Positions 18,506 through 29,300 of a stretch of 64,000 nucleotides of DNA are shown piece after piece. Position numbers and translations under genes: made by a program. Source of the stretch: Amycolatopsis balhimycina FH 1894. GTDB taxonomy: Bacteria; Actinomycetota; Actinomycetes; Mycobacteriales; Pseudonocardiaceae. The DNA lies in the NCBI RefSeq assembly GCF_000384295.1, contig NZ_KB913037.1:10367508-10431507 (forward strand), written 5' to 3'. Below the pieces are notes generated by a model. The model did no database searches, was not told the DNA's origin, and was given only the letters and a program-made list of their open reading frames with translations. The stretch's first letter is position 1; the number at the start of each line of letters is the position of its first letter.

Positions 18506-21500
18506 ATGACTCGGGGGATGACGGTCACGACTGGAGCGTGGAGCGGCGTGGGCGGCCTGCTCGCCGACCGGGCGGCCGGCGATCCCGGGGCGACCGCCGT
18601 GGCCGACGGCCGAACCCGGTTGAGCTACGCGGAACTGGACGCGCGCAGCGACGAAGCCGCCGCCCGGCTGGCCGCCCGGGGCGCCGGGCTCGAGAGCCGG
18701 GTCGGGCTCCTCGTCGAGCGCGGCGTCGACATGGTCGTCGCGGTGTTCGCCGTCCTCAAGGCCGGCGCCGCGTACGTCCCGCTCGATCCGGACCACCCGC
18801 CGGACTACCGGGAAGCACTCCTCGCCGACGCCGGAGCCGGCCTCGTGCTGACCCAGCCGGAGCTGGCGGACCGGGTCCCGTCCCGCTGCGAGCCGGTGCT
18901 CGTCGCGGGCGGTGAAGCCGGATCCGCGGTCCCCCCGCGGCCGCGGATCCGGCCCGGCAACCTCGCCTACGTGCTCTATACGTCCGGTTCGACCGGACGG
19001 CCCCGGGGCGTGCTGGGCACCCATCGTGGCCTGAGCCGCCTGTTCGCCGCCCACCGCGCGGAGATCTTCGAGCCGGCCGCGGGCGGGCGGCGGCTGCGGG
19101 TGGCGCACACCGCGGCGCTGTCCTTCGACGCGTCCTGGGTTCCGCTGCTGTGGATGCTGGCCGGCCATGAGCTGCACGTGCTGGACCGCCCCACCCGGCT
19201 CGACCCGCGGGCCGCGGTGGCCGCGCTGGCGGCCGCGCGCGTCGACGTACTCGACGAAACCCCGTCGTACCTCCGCATGCTGCTGCTGGCCGGGTTGCTG
19301 GACGGTCCCGCGCGGCCTCGGGTGGTCGTCACCGGCGGCGAGCCGGTCGACGCGGATCTGGTCGCCGCGCTGACGGCCGCCGGGGTGCGGGTCCACAACG
19401 CGTACGGCACCACCGAGACCACGGTGGACAGTCTGGTGTGCCGGGCGGAGCCTGCCGGGGGCGTGGTGCTGGGCAAGCCCGTGGCCGGGACGCGCGCCCA
19501 GGTCCTCGACGGTCTGCGGCCGGTGCCACCCGGTGAGCCGGGGGAGCTTTGCCTGGCCGGGGACGGGCTGGCCCGCGGTTACCTCGGCCGGCCGGGGGTG
19601 ACCGCGGCCGCGTTCGTCGCCGACCCGGCCGGGCCGCCGGGCTCGCGGATGTACCGCACCGGCGACCGGGTGCGCGGCCGGGACGACGGGCTGCTGGACT
19701 TCCTGGGCCGCGCCGACGGGCAGGTCAAGATCCGCGGGATCCGCGTCGACCCCGCCGAAGCCGAGGCGGCCCTGCTGGGTCACCCCGAACTGGCCGCCGC
19801 GGCGGTGGTGGCGCGGCGGGACGGCCGGGACGCCGACCACCTGGTCGCCTACGTCGTGCCGGTGACCGCGCCGGCACCCTGCCGCACCGGCTGCCGCACA
19901 GACTTGCCGGCCCGGTTGCGGGCTTTCCTGCGCGCCCGGGTGCCGGAACACCTGGTGCCCGCCCGGTTCGTCGAGCTGGCCGAACTGCCGCTGACGACCG
20001 GCGGGAAGATCGACCGGCGCGCGCTGCCCGTGCCCGGAAGCCACGACGGGGACGCCGCTCCCGGCGACCCGGCGGAGCAGCTGGTCGCCGGGATCTGGCG
20101 CGAAGTGCTCGGCGTGCCGCGGGTCGGCGTCTCGGACGACTTCGTCGAGCTGGGCGGGGACTCGATCCTCGCGATGCGGGTGGCCGGGACGCTCAACCGG
20201 CGGCTGGGCACGGCGTTGCCCGCCCAGGCCGTGTTCGAGCACCGGACGGTCGCCGGGCTCGCGGCGGCGATCCCCGCCGCCCACGCCGGGCGCGCGCCGT
20301 CGCGGACCGCGCCGGGGACGGCGCTGCCGCTGTCGTCCGGCCAGCAGCGGCTCTGGTTCCTCGACCAGCTCGCCCCGGGCGGCGCCGAGTACATCATCAG
20401 CGCGGGGTTCCGGCTGCGCGGGCCGCTGTCCTTGGACGCGCTGGGAGCGGCGCTGACCGCGCTGGTCGAGCGGCACGAGTCGCTGCGCACGACGTTCCCC
20501 ACGGTGGAGGGACGGGGCGTCCAGGTCGTCGGGCCGCCGGTCGCGGTCCGGCCGGACATCCGCGCGGTGGCCGCGTCCGACGTCGACGACGCACTGCTCG
20601 CCGAGGTCCAGCGGCCCTTCGACCTGGCCCGCGGCCCGTTGTTCCGGGCGACCGTGCTCCGGCTGGGGGAGGACGACCACCTGCTGGTGCTCGTGCTGCA
20701 CCACATCGTCACCGACGGCTGGTCGATGGGCCTGCTCGCGGGCGAACTCGGCCTGCTGTACTCCGGTGCACTGAATGGAGCCGCGGCCGAGCTGCCGCCG
20801 TTGCCGCTGCGCTACGCGGACTTCGCCGCCTGGCAGCGCGACCGGCTCGCCGGCCCGGAGCTGGACGACCGGATCGCCTACTGGGAACGGCAGCTGGCCG
20901 GGGTGCCGGCCCTGGAACTGCCCACCGACCGCCCGCGACCGGCGGTGCGCGGGACGGCGGGGGCGGCCCACCGGTTCACCGTGCCCGCGGCCGTGACCGC
21001 CCGGCTGGCCGAACTCGGCCGGGAACGCGGCGCCACGCTCTTCATGACCCTGGTCGCGGCGGCGCAGGTGCTCTTCGCGCGCTACACGGGCCAGCGGGAC
21101 ATCGCGCTCGGTACGGTCACGGCCGGGCGGTCCTGGGACGAGCTGGCGGACCTCGTCGGCTTCTTCGTCAACACCGTCGTGATCCGGTCCCGGGTCGACG
21201 GCGACCCGTCGTTCACGGACTTCCTCGCCGGCGTCCGCTCGACGGTGCTCGACGCGATGGCCCACGACGAAGTGCCGTTCGGCCGCCTGGTGGAGCTGCT
21301 CGCGCCGGACCGCGACGCGAGCCGGTCGCCGCTGGTGAACACGATGGTGGCGCTGCAGAACGCGCCGTCGCCGGCACCCGCGATGAGCGGCCTGGCCGTC
21401 GAGGAGGCCGACCTGCCCCGGCAGGCGGCTCAGTTCGACCTCACCGTGGAGTTCGAGCCGCGGGACGGCGGCCTGCGCACCACCGTCGAGTACAGCACCG

Positions 21501-24500
21501 AGCTGTTCGGCGCCGACACGATCCGGCGGCTGGCGGAGAACATGCTCGCCCTGCTCACGAGCATCGCCGAGGATCCGGGGCGGCGGCTGTCCCGGCTGCC
21601 GTGGCCGGCTCCGGCACAACGGCGCGAACTCCTGGAAGTGGGACGCGGGACGCCGGAGGGACCGCACCGGACCATGCTCGATGTCTTCGCCGAGCGCGTC
21701 CGCGAGCGCCCGGACGCGCTCGCGGTGACCTGCGCCGGAAAGACGGTGACCTACCGGGAGCTGGACACCCGGGCGAACCGGCTCGCCCACGGCCTGATCG
21801 CGCACGGCGCCGGACCGGACGTCCGGATCGGCCTGTGCGTGCCGCGGGGGATCGACGCGATCGCCGGGATGCTGGCCGTCCTGAAAGCCGGCGCGGCCTA
21901 CGTCCCGCTCGACCCCCGCTACCCGGAGGAGCGGCTGGCGTTGCTGCTGGCGGATTCCGGGGTCTCGACGGTCCTCGCGACGCGGGCGGTGCGCGACCGG
22001 GTGCCTCGCGGGGTCCGCGTGCTGGGCCTGGACGACGGCTGGGAGCGCGGCCTGCCCGGCGGTTCCCCGGCACCACGGGTCCGGCCGGCCAACCTGGCCT
22101 GCGTGCTCTACACCTCCGGCTCGTCGGGCCGGCCGAAGGGCGTGCTGATCGAGCACCGCTCGGTGGTCCGGTTGTGTGCCGGCCCGTTCGCCCGGCTGCG
22201 CCCGGACGACGTCTCGTCGCAGTACGCGACGTTGTCGTTCGACGCCTCCACGCTGGAGATCTGGGGCGCGCTGCTGTCGGGCGCCCGGCTGGCGATCGAC
22301 ACCGAAGACGTGCCGTCGGTAGAGGCTCTCGGGGCGTTCATCCGCGCCGAGGGCGTGACCGCGCTCTGGCTGACCGCGGGGATGTTCCACGAGGTGGCGG
22401 CGGCCGGCCCCGGGGTCTTCAAGGGCCTGCGGCGGCTGGTTTCCGGCGGCGACGTCCTGTCGCCGCAGCAGTGTGCCGAGGTCCTGCGCCGGTGGCCGGA
22501 CCTGGAGCTGGTCAACGGTTACGGTCCCACCGAGAGCACCACGTTCACGTCGTGTCATCGCGTCCGCGCCGCCGACGACGGGCGGCCGGTGCCGATCGGG
22601 CGGCCGGTCCCCGGACTCCACTGCCTGGTCCTCGACCGCGACCTCGATCCGGTGCCGGCCGGGGTGCCCGGCGAGCTGTACATCGGGGGCGGCGTGGCGC
22701 GCGGCTACCTGGACCGTCCCGGGCTGACGGCCGACCGGTTCGTGGCCGACCCGTTCGGCCACGGCACCCGGCTGTACCGCACCGGCGACGTCGTGCGCTG
22801 GCGCGCTGACGAGGACTGGGTGCTGGACTTCCTCGGCCGGTCCGACGACCAGGTCAAGATCCGCGGCTTCCGGATCGAGGTGGGCGAGGTCGAGGCGGCA
22901 CTGCGGCGGCACCCGGACGTCGGCGAGGCCGTCGTGGTGGCGCGGGAGGACACCCCCGGCCACAAGCGGCTGGCCGGGTACGTCGTGCCGTGCCGCCCGG
23001 CCGATGCGAGCGCGTTGCGGGAGTTCCTCGCCCAAAGGCTGCCGGGCCACCTCGTTCCCGGCGCTCTCGTCCTGCTCGACCGGTTCCCGCTGACGCCGCA
23101 GGGCAAGATCGACCGCCGGGCGCTGCCGGCGCCGCGGCGCCGGGCCGGCCGGGCCCCCACCGCACCGCGCGGCGCGGCCGAAGAGCTGCTGACCCGGGTG
23201 TGGGCCGAGGTGCTCGGCGTGGAGCGCGCCGGGGCCGAGGACAACTTCTTCGAGCTCGGCGGGGACTCGATCCTCGGCATCGAGGTCGTGGCGCGCGCCC
23301 GGCAGCTCGGGCTGCGCCTGAGCGTCAAGGACGTCTTCCTCCGGCAGACCCCGGCCGCGCTGGCCGCGGCGGCCGTCTGGGAGGCGCCGGCGGCGCAGGA
23401 AGCACCCCGGCCGTCCGGCCCGGTTCCGCTGTCGCCGATCCAGCACTGGTTCTTCGCGACGATCACCGAGCACCCGGCGCACTTCGCCCAGTGGGTGTCG
23501 GCGGACCTCGTCGCGGACACCGACCCGGCAGCGCTGCGCATCGCGGTCGAGGCGCTGGTCCGCCACCACGACGCTCTCCGGCTGCGCTTCCGGCGCGTCG
23601 ACGGTGGATGGCGTCAGGAGTACACGGACGCCGTGCCGGACGACGTGTTCCGCGTCGGCGCGTTGTCCACAATGGACCTGTTCGAGCTCGACGGCGGTGG
23701 CTTGTTCGCGGCGGTGCTGGACGGGTCGCGCCTGCTCCTGGCCGCCCACCACCTGGTCGTGGACGGTGTCTCGTGGCGGATCCTCCTGGCGGACCTGCGG
23801 ACCGCCTACCGGGCCGCCCGCGCCGGGCGGCCGGTGGAGCTGCCGCCCCGGACCACCTCGTTCGGGGACTGGTCGCGGCGGCTGGCCGCGCACGTCGCTT
23901 CGGGCGGGTTCGGCGATCAGCTCGCCCACTGGCGGCGCGCGGCCGACGGCGCCCAGGCAGCCCCCGACGGCCTCCCGCTGCCGCCCCGCGCGGTGACCGT
24001 CCGGCTCGGCGCCGGGCCGACCACGGCGTTGCTGCGCGACGCCCCGGCCGCCTACCGCACCCGGATCGACGACCTGCTGGTGAGCGCGCTCGGCCGGGTG
24101 CTCGCCCGGTGGACGGGGGAGGGCCGTGTCGTCCTCGAGCTGGAAGGCCACGGCCGCGAGGACGTCTTCGACGACGTGGACCTGTCCCGGACCGTCGGCT
24201 GGTTCACCACGCTCTACCCCTGCGCGGTCGACGTCCCGGACGGTGGCTGGGGCGCGGTGCTCAAGTCGGTCAAGGAGTGCTTGCGCGCGGTGCCGGACCG
24301 CGGACTGGGCTACGGCGCCCTGCGCCACCTCGGGGACGCGCCCCTGCCCGTGCCCCGGCCGGTGGCGGCGTTCAATTACCTGGGCCGGTTCGACCTCGCC
24401 GACGGCGAGCCGTACCGGGCGGCCCCGTCCGTGGTCGGGCTGGACCGCGCCGCCCACCCGACCGGCACCGCCCGGCTCGACGTCATGGCGGCCGTCACCG

Positions 24501-26299
24501 GCGACGGCGAGCTGGAGTTCGAGTGGACGTACTCCCCGGGCGCGCACGAGGAGCGGACCGTCGCCGGGCTGGCGCGTGACGTGCTCGCGGCGCTCGAGGA
24601 GATCGTCGCCCACTGCGCGGATCCGGCGGCGGGCGGTGCCACCCCGTCGGATTTCCCGCTCGCCGCGGCGGACCAGGCCGAGCTCGACCGGGTCATCGGC
24701 GACGGCAGGCACGTCGAGGACGTCTACCCGCTGACCCCGATGCAGGCGGGCATGCTGTTCCACAGCCTGTCGGAACCGGGCACCTACCTGGAACAGATCT
24801 CCTTCACGCTGAGCGGGGCCGGCGACCCCGCGGCGCTGGAGCGCGCCTGGCACCGGGTGGTCGCGGAGATCCCGGTGCTGCGCACCGCCGTGCGCTGGAC
24901 CGGCGTGCGTGAGCCGGTGCAGGTGGTGCACCGCGCCGTGACGCTTCCGGTGACCGTGCACGACTGGCGCTCACTGCCCGAAGCCGGCCGGGACGACGCG
25001 CTGCGCCGGGTGCTGGCCGCCGACCGGGCGGCGGGGCTGGACCCCGCCGTGCCACCGCTGATGCGGGTGACGCTGATCCGGCTCGGCGACGACCGGATCC
25101 GGACGGTCTGGACGTTCCACCACGTGATCCTCGACGGCTGGAGCGTGTTCGAGGTGCTCACCGACGTCCTGGCGCACGTGACCGGGGTGCCGGCCCGGCG
25201 GCGCCGTCCGTTCGCCGACCACCTGGCGTGGCTGGCCCGGCAGGACGCGGGGGCGGCCGAAGCCCACTGGCGGAAGGTCCTCGCCGGTCTCACCCCCACC
25301 CGGCTGCCGTTCGACCGGCCGCCCGGCCGGGCCCACCGGACGCAGTCCTCGTCCACAGTGGACCGTGAACTGTCCGCAGTGGACTCGGGCCGGCTGGCCG
25401 CCTTCGCCCGGCGGCACCGGCTGACCGTCAACGCCGTCGTGCAGGGCTCGTGGGCGCGGCTGCTCGCCCACCACGGCGGCGACCCGGACGTCTGCTTCGG
25501 ATCGGTGGTGTCCGGCCGGCCGCCCGAACTCCCCGGCGCGGACTCGATCGCCGGCATGTTCGTCAACACCGTGCCGGTCCGCGTCACCGTCGCGGAGTCC
25601 GAAGACCGGCCGGGCTGGTTCCGGCGGCTGCAGGCCGACCAGGCCGAGGCCCGCCGGTTCGGGCACGTCTCGCTCGCCGCGTTGCGCCGCTGGAGCGGGC
25701 TGCCCGCCCAGGTGGCCCTCTTCGACAGCATCGTCGTGTTCGAGAACTACCCCCTCGACGCCGACAGCCTGGCCGAGCGCGGGCTGCACGTGGCGGAGCT
25801 GTCCGCCATCGAGGTCACCAACTACCCGCTGACCCTCGTCGCCTATGGCAGCGCACGCGAGGACGAACCGCTGAGGCTGCGGCTCGGCTACGACCCCGCG
25901 CTGTTCGACACCGGCACGGTCGAGACACTCGCCGGCGAACTGGCGGACCTGCTGCGGGAACCGGCACGGGAGGCCGCACCCCCGCGTGACCTGCCGCCCG
26001 CGCGGCCCATTCCGGTGCGCGGTCCCGGCGACCGGGCCTACCTCGCACCCCGCACCGCGACCGAACGCGCGCTGAGCCGGATCTGGGCCGAGGTGCTCGC
26101 GGTGGAGCAGGTCGGCGTCGACGACGACTTCTTCGTCCTCGGCGGCGATTCGCTGCTCTGCCTGCGGGTCACCGCCCGGCTGCGCGCGGACTTCGGCGCC
26201 GAGCTGCCGCCGCGGGCGCTGTTCGACAACCCCACCGTCGGGGCACTGGCCGAGCTGCTGGAGCACCCCACGCCCGAACCGAAGGACTACGAGCTCTAG
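18506..26299 (+). CDS. Three-module NRPS: A-PCP / C-A-PCP-E / C-PCP
   Basis: A 2597-residue assembly-line enzyme. Order with rough residues: A1 (30-505; YTSGSTG near 154), PCP1 (515-585; LGGDSIL), C1 (610-1030; HHIVTDGWS), A2 (1055-1540; YTSGSSG), PCP2 (1550-1620; LGGDSILG), E (1635-2050; [16 protein letters not shown]), C2 (2080-2500; DYPLTP-type entry, HHVILDGWS), PCP3 (2515-2590; LGGDSLLC). Starting with A and no C makes A1 a loading module. The E domain predicts a D-residue at position 2. The third module has no A domain. My hand reading of the specificity pockets is DAVDVGAVDK for A1 (like published Lys/Arg codes) and DALWVGGTFK for A2 (Val-like). The start is ATG 18506 or 18518, both behind GGGGG. 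The next gene follows after 13 bases. Confidence 0.95.
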   Translation: MTRGMTVTTGAWSGVGGLLADRAAGDPGATAVADGRTRLSYAELDARSDEAAARLAARGAGLESRVGLLVERGVDMVVAVFAVLKAGAAYVPLDPDHPPDYREALLADAGAGLVLTQPELADRVPSRCEPVLVAGGEAGSAVPPRPRIRPGNLAYVLYTSGSTGRPRGVLGTHRGLSRLFAAHRAEIFEPAAGGRRLRVAHTAALSFDASWVPLLWMLAGHELHVLDRPTRLDPRAAVAALAAARVDVLDETPSYLRMLLLAGLLDGPARPRVVVTGGEPVDADLVAALTAAGVRVHNAYGTTETTVDSLVCRAEPAGGVVLGKPVAGTRAQVLDGLRPVPPGEPGELCLAGDGLARGYLGRPGVTAAAFVADPAGPPGSRMYRTGDRVRGRDDGLLDFLGRADGQVKIRGIRVDPAEAEAALLGHPELAAAAVVARRDGRDADHLVAYVVPVTAPAPCRTGCRTDLPARLRAFLRARVPEHLVPARFVELAELPLTTGGKIDRRALPVPGSHDGDAAPGDPAEQLVAGIWREVLGVPRVGVSDDFVELGGDSILAMRVAGTLNRRLGTALPAQAVFEHRTVAGLAAAIPAAHAGRAPSRTAPGTALPLSSGQQRLWFLDQLAPGGAEYIISAGFRLRGPLSLDALGAALTALVERHESLRTTFPTVEGRGVQVVGPPVAVRPDIRAVAASDVDDALLAEVQRPFDLARGPLFRATVLRLGEDDHLLVLVLHHIVTDGWSMGLLAGELGLLYSGALNGAAAELPPLPLRYADFAAWQRDRLAGPELDDRIAYWERQLAGVPALELPTDRPRPAVRGTAGAAHRFTVPAAVTARLAELGRERGATLFMTLVAAAQVLFARYTGQRDIALGTVTAGRSWDELADLVGFFVNTVVIRSRVDGDPSFTDFLAGVRSTVLDAMAHDEVPFGRLVELLAPDRDASRSPLVNTMVALQNAPSPAPAMSGLAVEEADLPRQAAQFDLTVEFEPRDGGLRTTVEYSTELFGADTIRRLAENMLALLTSIAEDPGRRLSRLPWPAPAQRRELLEVGRGTPEGPHRTMLDVFAERVRERPDALAVTCAGKTVTYRELDTRANRLAHGLIAHGAGPDVRIGLCVPRGIDAIAGMLAVLKAGAAYVPLDPRYPEERLALLLADSGVSTVLATRAVRDRVPRGVRVLGLDDGWERGLPGGSPAPRVRPANLACVLYTSGSSGRPKGVLIEHRSVVRLCAGPFARLRPDDVSSQYATLSFDASTLEIWGALLSGARLAIDTEDVPSVEALGAFIRAEGVTALWLTAGMFHEVAAAGPGVFKGLRRLVSGGDVLSPQQCAEVLRRWPDLELVNGYGPTESTTFTSCHRVRAADDGRPVPIGRPVPGLHCLVLDRDLDPVPAGVPGELYIGGGVARGYLDRPGLTADRFVADPFGHGTRLYRTGDVVRWRADEDWVLDFLGRSDDQVKIRGFRIEVGEVEAALRRHPDVGEAVVVAREDTPGHKRLAGYVVPCRPADASALREFLAQRLPGHLVPGALVLLDRFPLTPQGKIDRRALPAPRRRAGRAPTAPRGAAEELLTRVWAEVLGVERAGAEDNFFELGGDSILGIEVVARARQLGLRLSVKDVFLRQTPAALAAAAVWEAPAAQEAPRPSGPVPLSPIQHWFFATITEHPAHFAQWVSADLVADTDPAALRIAVEALVRHHDALRLRFRRVDGGWRQEYTDAVPDDVFRVGALSTMDLFELDGGGLFAAVLDGSRLLLAAHHLVVDGVSWRILLADLRTAYRAARAGRPVELPPRTTSFGDWSRRLAAHVASGGFGDQLAHWRRAADGAQAAPDGLPLPPRAVTVRLGAGPTTALLRDAPAAYRTRIDDLLVSALGRVLARWTGEGRVVLELEGHGREDVFDDVDLSRTVGWFTTLYPCAVDVPDGGWGAVLKSVKECLRAVPDRGLGYGALRHLGDAPLPVPRPVAAFNYLGRFDLADGEPYRAAPSVVGLDRAAHPTGTARLDVMAAVTGDGELEFEWTYSPGAHEERTVAGLARDVLAALEEIVAHCADPAAGGATPSDFPLAAADQAELDRVIGDGRHVEDVYPLTPMQAGMLFHSLSEPGTYLEQISFTLSGAGDPAALERAWHRVVAEIPVLRTAVRWTGVREPVQVVHRAVTLPVTVHDWRSLPEAGRDDALRRVLAADRAAGLDPAVPPLMRVTLIRLGDDRIRTVWTFHHVILDGWSVFEVLTDVLAHVTGVPARRRRPFADHLAWLARQDAGAAEAHWRKVLAGLTPTRLPFDRPPGRAHRTQSSSTVDRELSAVDSGRLAAFARRHRLTVNAVVQGSWARLLAHHGGDPDVCFGSVVSGRPPELPGADSIAGMFVNTVPVRVTVAESEDRPGWFRRLQADQAEARRFGHVSLAALRRWSGLPAQVALFDSIVVFENYPLDADSLAERGLHVAELSAIEVTNYPLTLVAYGSAREDEPLRLRLGYDPALFDTGTVETLAGELADLLREPAREAAPPRDLPPARPIPVRGPGDRAYLAPRTATERALSRIWAEVLAVEQVGVDDDFFVLGGDSLLCLRVTARLRADFGAELPPRALFDNPTVGALAELLEHPTPEPKDYEL

Positions 26300-26312
26300 G
26301 AGGTCGGAGCCG

Positions 26313-29300
26313 GTGCGCAACGACGACGTGGCGATCATCGGGGTGTCCGCCCTGCTCCCGGGCGCCCACGGGCTGGACGCCGTGCACGAGCTGCTCGCCG
26401 AGGGCCGCGACGCCGTCGGGCAGCCGGACCTGGAACGGTTGCGGGACAACGGCTTTCCGGTGGACGCCGAGTACCTGCCGATGGGCTACCTCGACCGGAT
26501 CGACCGGTTCGACCACCGGTTCTTCGGGGTGCCGCCGGCCGAGGCCGCGTGGATGGACCCGCACCAGCGGCTGATCCTGCAGCTGGCCCACGAGGCCCTC
26601 GAGAACGCGTGCTACGCGCCCCAGGCGTTGCGGGGAACGCGCACCGCGGTCGTCCTCGGGGACGCCCGCTCGGACTACGAAGAGCTCTTCGAAGAGGAAG
26701 ACCCGCAGCAGATCCTGGGCATCCTGGGTGCTTCGATGGCGGCCCGGATCAGCTACCGCCACGACTTCACCGGGCCCGCGCTCGTCCTCGACACGGCGTG
26801 CAGCGGCAGCCTGGTCGCGATCGCCCACGCCGTCTCCCTGCTGCGCGGCGGGGCCGCGGAACTGGCACTGGCGGGCGGCATCAGCGTGCGGCCGCTGCCG
26901 ATCCGGGAGGCCGGGCACATCCCGGTCCGCGGCGTCGAGTCGCCCGAGGGCCGGTGCCGCCCGTTCGACGAGAAGGCCACCGGCGCGGTCGGCGGCGAAG
27001 GCGGCGGGATCGTCGTGCTCAAACCCCTGCCCGCCGCGCTCGCCGACGGCGACCACGTGCACGCGGTGCTGAAGGGCGTCGCCGTCAACCACAACGGCTA
27101 CCGGATGGCCAGCATGAGCGCGCCGAGCCGGGAAGGCCAGACCGAAGTGATCACCGCGGCCTGGCGCGACGCCGGCGTCGACCCGGCCACACTCGGGTAC
27201 GTCGAGTGCCACGGCTCGGCCACGCCGCTCGGCGACGTCGTCGAGGTCGAGGCCCTGCGCCAGGCGTTCCTCGACGCGCGCGTCACCGGCCCGGGCTGCG
27301 CGATCGGCTCGATCAAGGGCAACATCGGGCACCTGGACAACGCCGCCGGCCTGGCCGGGCTGATCAAGGTGCTGCTCAGCGTGCGACGCGGCGTCCGCTA
27401 CCCGACCGCGCACTTCGAGACGCCCAACCCGCTGATCGACTTCAGCGGCCCGGTGCGGGTCAACCCCGCCTTCGGCCCGTGGGACGGCGAAGGGCCGCGG
27501 CGCGCGGGCCTCAGCTCGTTCGGGCTGACCGGGACCAACGTGCACGCCGTCGTGGAGGAGCCCCCGCCGGCCTCGCTGCCTGCCGAACCCGCCGGGACCG
27601 CCCAGCTGGTCACGGTTTCGGCCAAGACGGCGTCCGCGCTCACCCGCTACCGCGACCGGCTCGCCGAGTTCGCCGAAGCGAGCGGGCAGGGCGTGCTCGC
27701 CATCGGCCACGCGATGAACCGGGGCCGCGACGACCACCCGTTCCGCGTCGCCGTGGTCGCCGATGAACCCGGCGGCCTCGCCGCGGCCCTGCGATCGGCC
27801 GCCGTTCCGGACACGCCCGCCGCGGACGACCCGCCGGTGGTGCTGCTCTTCTCCGGCGACGGCGGCGTCGAACCCGACGTCTGGCGCGAGCTGTGCGCCG
27901 AGTGGCCGGTCCTGGGCGACGACCCGCTGCCCGAGGAGCCGGGACCGCGGCTGGTCGCCGTCCACCACGCCCTCCACCGGCTGGCTCGGTCGCTGGGCAT
28001 CCCCGGCACCCACCTCGTCGGTTCGGGCGCGGGCAACCTGTCGGTGCGGATCGCGCGCGGCGAACTGTCCCTTGTGGACGGACTGGCGGCCGCGGCGGAC
28101 CGGCCCGTCGGTCCCGGGCTCGACTCCGGACGGCTGGCCGAGGCGGTGCGCGGGTTCGCCCGCGACGGCGCGGTGCTGGTCGAGCTGGGCGCCGGCGGCG
28201 TCCTGTCGCGGAGCATGCGCCGCCTGGCCCCCGAGCTCGGCTGCATCGAGCTGATCGCCGGTGCCGGACGGCGGGCCGTGCTGCGGCAGCTCGCGTCGCT
28301 CTACCGGCTCGGCGTCCGGCTCGACTGGGACCGCCACTACGACGGCGTGGCCGTGCCCAGGATCGAGGCGCCGACGTACCCGTTCGAGGGCGTCCGCTGC
28401 TGGTGCCGCCCGCCGGGCGCGCCGTCCGTCTCCCGCCGGGCCCGGGTCCCGGAACCGGTGGCCGTGCCGCACGAGGACACCGAGCGCCGGATCGCCGAGA
28501 TCTGGGCGCGCGCCCTGGGCGAAGACGGGCTCGGGCCCGAGTCGGACTACTTCTCCCTCGGCGGCACCTCGATCGCGGCGATCACCGCGTTGCGGACGAT
28601 GGAACGCGACTTCGGCGTGGACCTGACGTTCGCCGACCTCTACGCCCACCCGACCGTGCGGGCCTTCGCCGCCCGCGTCGAGGCGGTGCGGGCCGAGCGC
28701 GGCCCGTCCGCCGAGGTCACGGCCGTGGCGGTGCTGCCGCGCGGGGGCCCGCTGCCGCTGTCGTTCGGCCAGGAACAGCTGTGGTACCTGGACCGGCTGA
28801 ACCCCGGCAGCGCGCTCTACAACATCCCCCACGACCTGCGGTTGTCCGGCCCGCTCGACGAGGCCGCGCTGGCCGGCGCGGTCGACGACCTGGTCGCCCG
28901 GCACGAGATCCTGCGCACCCGCATCCCGAGCGAGGACGGCGTGCCGTTCGTCCGGCTCGTCGAGTCCGCGCCCCGGCTCGTCGTGCGCGACCTGAGCACA
29001 CTGCCCGAACTCGACCGGCACGAAGCGGCGCAGGAGCTGACCGCGCTGGAGGCCGTCCGGCCGTTCGACCTGGCCACCGGGCCGCTGATGCGCGTCACCC
29101 TGCTGCGCCTGGCCGAGGACGACCACGTCCTGGTGTGGACCTACCACCACATCGTCTTCGACGGCTGGTCGCCGACGGTGTTCTTCCGCGACTTCTCCGA
29201 GCTGTACCGGGCGCGGCTGGCCGGCCGCGAGCCGGAGCTGCCCGAGCTGCCGTTCCAGTACGCCGACTTCGCGGCCTGGCAACGGGAGCGGCTGACGGGG

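Noticed and set aside
18233..24961. A very long open frame antisense to the NRPS gene
   Set aside because: It has no recognisable domain, low-complexity Arg/Gly/Pro/Val composition, and is the reverse-strand shadow of GC-rich NRPS codons.
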